Of a stretch of 10,290 nucleotides of DNA, positions 5,812 to 10,290 are shown one piece after another. Numbering within the stretch: the first letter of the stretch is position 1; every line of letters starts with the position of its first letter. The position numbers and the translations under genes were made by a program. Source of the DNA: an uncultured Lachnospiraceae bacterium (GTDB lineage Bacteria; Bacillota; Clostridia; Lachnospirales; Lachnospiraceae); contig CAJTSL010000081.1 in assembly GCA_910578845.1 (NCBI GenBank), positions 348 through 10,637 on the forward strand, given 5' to 3'. The notes under the pieces were generated by a model that was not told the origin of the DNA, did no database searches, and worked only from the letters and a program-made list of their open reading frames with translations.

Positions 5812-8236
5812 TATTGCTTCCTTCCGTTTCTACCTGCTCATTTAGCGTGCCATTCGTTATACCTTCCAGCACATCAAGCCCTATAATCTCAGGTTGTATA
5901 TCCTCTGAGCCTTCCGGCATACCATCGAGAATTTCCTGTTCCTCTGGCAGGATATCTTCCATCGCTTCTGCTCCGTCTTCCTCATCGCTTCCAAAATAGT
6001 TGCCATAGACAATAGACGCCAGCTTCTGTGTATAGATCGTATCATCCTCGGAAGCGATAATATCCATAACATCTATTTCTGAAATACCATATTGCTCATA
6101 TAATGCTGAAAGCACTTCCTGATAGATTCCTGTCACTTCATTTTCTACATGATACTGTTCCGCTTCCGGAAGCAAATCAAAATACAAAACGACGCCTTGC
6201 ACCAATGTATTCAACGTAGCGAGTTCGTCAGAACCAATCTTTGAAGCATTCTGATATGCGGTCAATTTTCGCTTCATCTGTAAAATAATGGTACTCTTAT
6301 GTAGGATAATTTCCTCTTCTTCGTTCAATTCTTTACCATACAGTAAATCAAACACCTCGTCATAATTCCCCATATCATAAGCAACTTGCGCATCCCGCTT
6401 CTGTAAATAGTCCGGCACAATGGAAGAAAGAATCAAAATGCCAGCCAATATGGTAGCGCTAAAAAGAATAATCGGCATTACCTTTTTCTTAGACAGCTTC
6501 TTACCTGTAGATTCACTTGCTGTGTCCTCTTCTACAGCCTTTTCTTTCTTTTCCTTTTTCGGTTTCTTCTTTTTAGCTGCTTTTGCACCTTCTTCGCCCT
6601 CTTCTTCAGCGGACGCTTTCTTCGCTTTCTTGCCCTTTTTCTCTTTCTTCTCCTTCTTTTCTTTCTTCTTTTTCTCTTTTTTATCTTCTGCGCTTAATTC
6701 CTCTAACAATTCTGTATTTTCATCTGTAGCTGTACCATCCGCATTCTCTTCCTCTTCATCCGTTTCTGTTAAGAATGAAAGAAATCTTGCAAAAGCACCT
6801 GGTTTTTTCTCTTTTTTCTCCTTTTGAACCGACTCGCTTCCCTCTGCGCCGTCTGTTTCTGCAAGATTATCCTGCAATTTTGAATCTTTCTTATTTTTCT
6901 TCTTTCTTCTGCTTTTTTTCTTTTTCTCTTTAGGCGAATCGGTATCTTCTTCACCTACATTATCATCTGCAAAGGTATCTTCACCGCCGCTTCCCGCATT
7001 CTGAAGAAAAGCAAAATCATTATTATCTTCATCTGCCATGCCTCCGTCTGTAGAATCAGAAACACTCTCTAATAACGCGAGCATTTCATCATCAACATCG
7101 CTCTGATCCGTCTGGTCTAATAAATCATGGATCTCTGCAAGATCATCTTCCATTCCGTTTTCTTCTAACGAAAAATCATCTGTCAATCCGTCCATGCCAG
7201 AATCATCCAATGACATATCGTCCAAATCTAATCCATCCAGCGACATTTCATCCGGCACAGAGCCTTCTGCTGTCAGATCTTCTAACCCAGAATCATCCAA
7301 TGAGATATCATTCATGTCTAATCCCTCTAATGCAGTATCGTCTGTTGTTGACGAATCCAACAACATTTCATCCAAATCTAATTCATCTAATGACATATCG
7401 TCCATATCAGACTCTTCTAATGCCAGCTCATCTACGGCTGACTCATCTAATAACATATCATCCAAATCCAACCCATCCAATAACGGATCATCAGAGGCAT
7501 CAGCACTATCGTTATCTGCCATTGACGTCTCTTCTATTGGTATCTCATCCAATAACATATCGTCTAGGCTCAGATCGTCTAACGAAAATTCATCACTAGA
7601 ATCTTCTGCCTCAGCTTCCACCGTGAGTTCTTCCATTCCAGTCTCTTCCATCGGAAGCTCATCTGACATTAATTCATCCAAAGATAATTCCCCCAGTGAA
7701 GAATCGTCTAATGTAACATCGTCCACCAATGAATCATCCGGTAACGAATCATCTAACATGGAAACGTCTTCTCCGGATTCATTTAAGATAGGTTCTTCTA
7801 AAGACGGATTGATATCCATATCGCTTAAAATTGCGTCCATATCAGATTCTTCTAGACCCGGCTCATCTAACAAGCCTATATCATCCAAGCCCTCTTCCTC
7901 TATGCCTAAAGATGATAGATCAAGCTCTGTCTCATCTTCTTCACTCATATCATCTGTTATTTCAATATCGGCAGCGATCCCTTCATCTGATTCGTCCAAA
8001 TTTGCAACCATTTCAGCAAGCATAGCTTCCATATTGTCCATTCCGTCAGAAGATGCAGCCCCGCCTACTGTCGAATTTCCCGTGATCGGCGCCTGTTCCG
8101 GTTCCTCTCCCGATAGCATTGCTATCGCGCTCTTCTGCCTATCTGGATTATTCAAATCATCTTCTGATGGAGTTGCAACCTTTCCATTCATCATAGATTG
8201 TAATAAATTCTCTAAATATTCTTCACTTGAACTCAT
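5795..8236 (-). CDS. Acidic-repeat, Lys-rich single-pass membrane protein of unknown function
   Basis: I recognise no family for this 813-residue protein. From the N-terminus: a short helix-like segment (SSSEEYLENLLQSMMNGK); a highly acidic region (about 86-435) with five-residue periodicity, Leu/Met alternating with Asp/Glu; lysine-rich clusters at 436-453, 471-478, 519-540 and 551-568, the last two separated by an acidic patch; one hydrophobic helix (587-608); and a C-terminal 205 residues that look helical, with a TPR-like start (QVAYDMGNYDEVFDLLYG), ending in an acidic, unstructured tail. There is no signal peptide, and lysines flank the helix on the N-terminal side, so the acidic part is probably cytoplasmic and the C-terminus external. 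GGAGAG precedes the ATG. The gene overlaps hisH by 17 bases. The layout recalls the acidic region of FimV-type polar proteins, but no homology is shown. Confidence 0.85.
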   Translation of the reverse strand: MSSSEEYLENLLQSMMNGKVATPSEDDLNNPDRQKSAIAMLSGEEPEQAPITGNSTVGGAASSDGMDNMEAMLAEMVANLDESDEGIAADIEITDDMSEEDETELDLSSLGIEEEGLDDIGLLDEPGLEESDMDAILSDMDINPSLEEPILNESGEDVSMLDDSLPDDSLVDDVTLDDSSLGELSLDELMSDELPMEETGMEELTVEAEAEDSSDEFSLDDLSLDDMLLDEIPIEETSMADNDSADASDDPLLDGLDLDDMLLDESAVDELALEESDMDDMSLDELDLDEMLLDSSTTDDTALEGLDMNDISLDDSGLEDLTAEGSVPDEMSLDGLDLDDMSLDDSGMDGLTDDFSLEENGMEDDLAEIHDLLDQTDQSDVDDEMLALLESVSDSTDGGMADEDNNDFAFLQNAGSGGEDTFADDNVGEEDTDSPKEKKKKSRRKKKNKKDSKLQDNLAETDGAEGSESVQKEKKEKKPGAFARFLSFLTETDEEEENADGTATDENTELLEELSAEDKKEKKKKEKKEKKEKKGKKAKKASAEEEGEEGAKAAKKKKPKKEKKEKAVEEDTASESTGKKLSKKKVMPIILFSATILAGILILSSIVPDYLQKRDAQVAYDMGNYDEVFDLLYGKELNEEEEIILHKSTIILQMKRKLTAYQNASKIGSDELATLNTLVQGVVLYFDLLPEAEQYHVENEVTGIYQEVLSALYEQYGISEIDVMDIIASEDDTIYTQKLASIVYGNYFGSDEEDGAEAMEDILPEEQEILDGMPEGSEDIQPEIIGLDVLEGITNGTLNEQVETEGSNNGSDY
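6533..6931 (-). other. Lysine-rich low-complexity linker within the acidic membrane protein
   Basis: This stretch codes residues 436-568. It holds four lysine clusters (mainly KEKK and KKEKK units) separated by acidic stretches and one short hydrophobic, aromatic patch (AFARFLSFLTE, 481-491). On the plus strand it appears as runs of TTCTT, an artefact of AAG/AAA/GAA codons. It directly precedes the membrane helix, where it could contact the acidic tract or anionic lipids; that is inference. Confidence 0.8.
7181..7582 (-). repeat. Acidic pentad repeat with a 30-residue higher-order period
   Basis: Residues 219-352 of the 813-residue protein repeat as pentads of the type D-D/E-L/M-x-L. Larger units begin with LDxLxLDxM at residues 219, 253, 283 and 333. 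The units at 253 and 283 are each exactly 30 residues (90 bases). The unit at 313 is 20 residues, so a loss of 10 residues by slippage is possible. Looser pentads extend from about residue 159 to 358 (roughly 7163-7762). Confidence 0.75.
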
Positions 8237-8293
8237 AGTCTCTCTCCAATACCATTTATGTTCAGACAGGATTCTCTCCGAGCCTTCCTTGTT

Positions 8294-8322
8294 ATTTTAT
8301 CACATACGCTCCTATTTCACAA
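8294..8322 (-). promoter_or_regulatory. Promoter for the acidic membrane protein-hisH-hisF-ung unit
   Basis: On the minus strand, TTGTGA (8322-8317) is 17 bases from an extended -10, TGATAAAAT, whose hexamer TAAAAT is at 8299-8294. The -35 lies inside the last codons of the sirtuin-like gene. The expected start near 8287 gives a leader of about 50 bases. No promoter was seen before hisH, hisF or ung, so this may drive all four genes. Confidence 0.6.
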
Positions 8323-9115
8323 ATCCATTTGCTAAAAATTTGACAGATTTTTCTCTCAAACCAACACCGCGGCTTCCTATTTCTTCCCCTAACTGATATA
8401 GCGATGGATGAATACGATATAAAAAGGACTTTTGATTATAATAGATCATCTTTTCAAAAGGCCATCTGATCACAGTTGGCAACTGCATCCCCACGCCTAA
8501 TTCAATAACACATACTTTTTTATTCATTGTTCCTTGTAGCCACTTCGTATAATTGGCCCATTGCGGCAAATAGCCTTCTTCCGCATATTGGCTGACTCCT
8601 AACTGGTTAAATCTCTTCTTTCCCCCACAAAGTTCACATAATGGTTCTTGCAGATCAGCCAATGATAACTCCTGATCGAAATACGCTTTCACCTTCCGGT
8701 ATGCTTCCCTGTCAATATCCATTATCTTTCCATTACAATTGTTATCACACTGCATTTTGCGAAAACCCCCACATGGCGTTACAACCCTTTCTTCTTTAAA
8801 CCCATGCTGATATACGCAATCGTCCAATGCAATGGAAAGAATAAAGTAATTTTTCCCATCTATTATTGCATTCAAATTTCTATATGCCTTATCAAGCTGT
8901 TCATCTGGATATTTCTCAAGAAACAGCTTTTGCAAAAAAGGAACGATCCATCTATATTCTTCCCTTTCATTGATTTCTTCCTCTATCTCCTGATATCGCT
9001 CATTTTGTATTAAAGTATCCCAATCATATTGGAACTCTTCCCCTATTCCAACTAATACCATATCTGCGTCATCGCATCTTGCACATAATTCCGACATTAT
9101 ATGATCCATAGCCAT
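8312..9115 (-). CDS. Degenerate sirtuin (Sir2)-like zinc protein
   Basis: The fold resembles NAD-dependent Sir2 proteins, but catalysis is doubtful. Residue numbers here count from a TTG at 9142; the first ATG (9115) is residue 10. An N-terminal Rossmann-like segment DADMVLVGIGEEF (25-37) stands where sirtuins have GAGxS. LSIALDDCVYQHGF (102-115) resembles the TQNIDxLHxxAG motif. Four cysteines, C132/C136 and C169/C172, match the zinc ribbon. VCVIELGVGMQLPTVIRWPFEKM (210-232) and the following Asn and RIHP match the C-terminal NAD-binding part. The sirtuin catalytic His-Gly seems replaced by CGG (124-126). Ribosome sites are poor for every start; I prefer ATG 9115 (267 residues), with TTG 9142 and ATG 9109 as alternatives. 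It sits between cheV and the acidic membrane protein gene; its role is unknown. Confidence 0.62.
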   Translation of the reverse strand: MAMDHIMSELCARCDDADMVLVGIGEEFQYDWDTLIQNERYQEIEEEINEREEYRWIVPFLQKLFLEKYPDEQLDKAYRNLNAIIDGKNYFILSIALDDCVYQHGFKEERVVTPCGGFRKMQCDNNCNGKIMDIDREAYRKVKAYFDQELSLADLQEPLCELCGGKKRFNQLGVSQYAEEGYLPQWANYTKWLQGTMNKKVCVIELGVGMQLPTVIRWPFEKMIYYNQKSFLYRIHPSLYQLGEEIGSRGVGLREKSVKFLANGFVK

Positions 9116-9164
9116 TTTAGATATACTCTCTTTCTTCTCCAATTAGAAACCACAAGACCTATAA

Positions 9165-9193
9165 TTAATAGAAGCCGGGAAATCCCGGCTTCT
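9165..9193 (-). terminator. Hairpin after cheV, likely terminator or attenuator
   Basis: AGAAGCCGGGA (9170-9180) pairs with TCCCGGCTTCT (9183-9193), giving an 11-bp GC-rich stem with a tiny loop, directly after the cheV stop. On the minus strand it is followed by ATTAATTATAGG rather than a clean T run, so termination may be partial. That would allow some read-through into the sirtuin-like gene, for which I see no clear promoter. Confidence 0.65.
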
Positions 9194-9201
9194 AAGGTAC
9201 C

Positions 9202-10098
9202 TTACTTCAACACCAACTTATCAACTACCCTTACTAAATTTCCAATTTCCGGTTTAGAAAGCTGCGCATCAGCGCCTAATGCCTCTCCCTTTCTCTTCAT
9301 CTCCTCATTTACCAATGAAGAGAAGATAACAACTGGTATATGTTTTGTCGCATCGTCTTCTTTGATCAATTTCGTTAATCTATGACCATCCATTATTGGC
9401 ATTTCAATATCTGTAATAATACATTTTATATGTTCATCCAATGTGCCTTCTTCCTTACAATCCATAACGACATCATAAGCCTGCTGTCCATTTTCTGTAC
9501 GGATTAGATTCACATATCCTGCTTTATGTAAGGAGTCTACAATCAACTTATTCAATAATGGCGAATCCTCTGCAATTAGAATCGGTACATCATACCTTCC
9601 TCTCTCACCCAGCTCTTCTATATCCGTCATCTTCAAACCTGTCTCCGGATTTATGTCACTCATAATCTTCTCAAAATCAAGGATTATGATCAATCTCCCA
9701 TCCAGCTTGATAATACCAGTTGAGATCCCTTCTTCGACAGAAGACATCGTTGAATCCGGCTTAATAATATCTTTCCATGATACTCTATGAATTCCTACAA
9801 CAGAATCAACATGGAACGCAACATCCAGCTTATTAAAATTGGTGATAATAAATAAACCACCTGCTTGCGAAACACCGCGTTGCAGACAATTCTTCAAATC
9901 AATGGCTGTAATCATCGTATCACGCGGCATAAATATACCTTCTATGCTTGGGTGCGCATTAGGCACCGGCGTAACATCCTGATATGTAATAATTTCTTTG
10001 ATCTTCGCTACATTAATCCCATAAGCATTCCCATCCAGTTTAAATTCAAGTACCTCTAACTCGTTCGTTCCATTTTCAAGCAGAATCTTTGTATCCAT
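9202..10098 (-). CDS. cheV: Chemotaxis coupling protein CheV (CheW-like plus receiver domain)
   Basis: CheV couples chemoreceptors to the kinase CheA and adapts the array through a phosphorylatable receiver. In 298 residues, a CheW-like domain (about 14-155; ELEVLEFKLDGNAYGINVAKIKEI, GIFMPRDTMITAIDL, LIIILDFEKIM) is followed by a receiver domain (about 171-296) with acidic pocket E177/D178, phospho-acceptor D230 in ITDIEMPIMDG, S260 and K282 (LSKPE). All residues needed for phosphorylation are present. A GTG at 10107 could start three codons earlier, but that GTG lies in GTGAGGTGG, and the AGGTGG five bases before the ATG at 10098 is the natural ribosome site. The presence of cheV implies a chemotactic, probably motile organism. 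No other che or flagellar gene is in the window. Confidence 0.95.
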   Translation of the reverse strand: MDTKILLENGTNELEVLEFKLDGNAYGINVAKIKEIITYQDVTPVPNAHPSIEGIFMPRDTMITAIDLKNCLQRGVSQAGGLFIITNFNKLDVAFHVDSVVGIHRVSWKDIIKPDSTMSSVEEGISTGIIKLDGRLIIILDFEKIMSDINPETGLKMTDIEELGERGRYDVPILIAEDSPLLNKLIVDSLHKAGYVNLIRTENGQQAYDVVMDCKEEGTLDEHIKCIITDIEMPIMDGHRLTKLIKEDDATKHIPVVIFSSLVNEEMKRKGEALGADAQLSKPEIGNLVRVVDKLVLK

Positions 10099-10160
10099 GT
10101 AATCCACCTCACGTTATATAGTTTGCAATTCGTCATTAGATATAATCTACCACAAAATAT

Positions 10161-10169
10161 ATTATATCA
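10161..10169 (-). promoter_or_regulatory. Extended -10 promoter of cheV
   Basis: On the minus strand, TGATATAAT combines a perfect TATAAT (10166-10161) with the TGn extension. The expected -35 position holds only T-rich sequence left by the upstream terminator, as tolerated by extended -10 promoters. The leader to the ATG at 10098 would be about 55 bases. No flagellar sigma-D type promoter was seen. Confidence 0.7.
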
Positions 10170-10180
10170 CAGATTAAAAT

Positions 10181-10217
10181 AAAAAAAAACACTATTTACA
10201 CTTTTTTGCAAATAGCG
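10181..10217 (-). terminator. Strong intrinsic terminator of the gene upstream of cheV
   Basis: On the minus strand, CGCTATTTGCA (10217-10207) pairs with TGTAAATAGTG (10200-10190), 11 pairs with two G-T wobbles, around the loop AAAAAG. Nine T residues (10189-10181) follow directly. It ends a unit entering from the right edge and insulates cheV. Confidence 0.85.
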
Positions 10218-10288
10218 TCTTCCTGTTTGAACATACCCTCAAAGCCAAACACCAAAAACCAACAACCGGACATGATGGTTAAGCCCGC
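10196..10288 (-). other. Short open frame at the right edge, possible gene end
   Basis: One minus-strand frame is open from the edge to a TAA at 10196 (30 codons, ending GFEGMFKQEDAICKKV). The stop lies inside the terminator stem. It may be the C-terminus of an incoming gene or just untranslated transcript before the terminator. It is too short to decide, and I recognise no family. Confidence 0.2.
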
Positions 10289-10290
10289 GG

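Noticed and set aside
6420..6827. Plus-strand open frame rich in Phe and Ser, resembling membrane helices
   Set aside because: It is antisense to the lysine-rich linker; AAG/AAA/GAA codons read backwards give Phe/Leu/Ser. The hydrophobicity is an artefact.
7163..7762. Acidic pentads considered as a pentapeptide-repeat (A(D/N)Lxx) protein of the gyrase-protecting type
   Set aside because: The position that should hold a small residue inside the helix is Asp or Glu here, and the register drifts, so the quadrilateral beta-helix is unlikely.
7194..8396. A 400-codon plus-strand open frame, extremely Ser-rich
   Set aside because: It is the antisense mirror of the acidic gene: GAT/GAA/GAC and Leu codons read backwards as TCA/TCC/TCT serines. 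It has no convincing ribosome site and shows no independent fold.
5795..9115. The idea that cheV, the sirtuin-like gene and the acidic gene form one defence system
   Set aside because: Sir2 domains do occur in phage defence, but this one looks degenerate, no nuclease or other effector is present, and a hairpin and a separate promoter split the genes.

Overview
The window looks like a chromosomal segment of a low-to-moderate-GC, motile, prototrophic Clostridia member, most likely Lachnospiraceae. The evidence is indirect: AT-rich spacers, strong AGGAGG-type ribosome sites, CotH-family and small Xre proteins, a CheV chemotaxis protein, and a LysA variant of a kind I associate with that group. 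No species can be named from the sequence. There is no insertion sequence, phage, CRISPR array, tRNA or rRNA, and no gene-free stretch longer than about 200 bases. All genes except one small regulator lie on the minus strand, so transcription runs mainly from right to left.

Right part (about 8290-10290), read in the direction of transcription. A strong intrinsic terminator ends an upstream unit that is mostly outside the window. An extended -10 promoter follows, then cheV (CheW-like domain plus receiver domain). A GC-rich hairpin separates cheV from an unusual sirtuin-like protein that keeps a four-cysteine zinc site but seems to lack the catalytic histidine.

Centre (about 3700-8290). A promoter inside the end of the sirtuin-like gene appears to drive a tightly packed unit. 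Its first gene encodes an 813-residue, single-pass membrane protein of unknown family, with a long acidic five-residue-periodic tract, a lysine-rich linker, one membrane helix and an outer helical domain. It overlaps hisH by 17 bases. hisH overlaps hisF by one base, and ung follows after 21 bases. HisH and HisF together form imidazole glycerol phosphate synthase; Ung is uracil-DNA glycosylase. The rest of the his pathway is not in the window.

Left-centre (about 2220-3650). A diaminopimelate decarboxylase-like gene has its own probable promoter and ends in a hairpin terminator shared with the convergent xre gene.

Left part (1-2216). A small Xre-type regulator is divergent from a CotH-like membrane protein gene with a near-consensus promoter. 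The spacer between them is rich in ATAC/GTAT half-sites. The CotH-like protein lacks the usual WDxD motif and may be an inactive kinase relative. It overlaps a further membrane-anchored, Thr-rich repeat protein that runs off the left edge.

The best candidates for something undescribed are the acidic/lysine-rich membrane protein translationally coupled to hisH-hisF, and the degenerate sirtuin-like protein between it and cheV.
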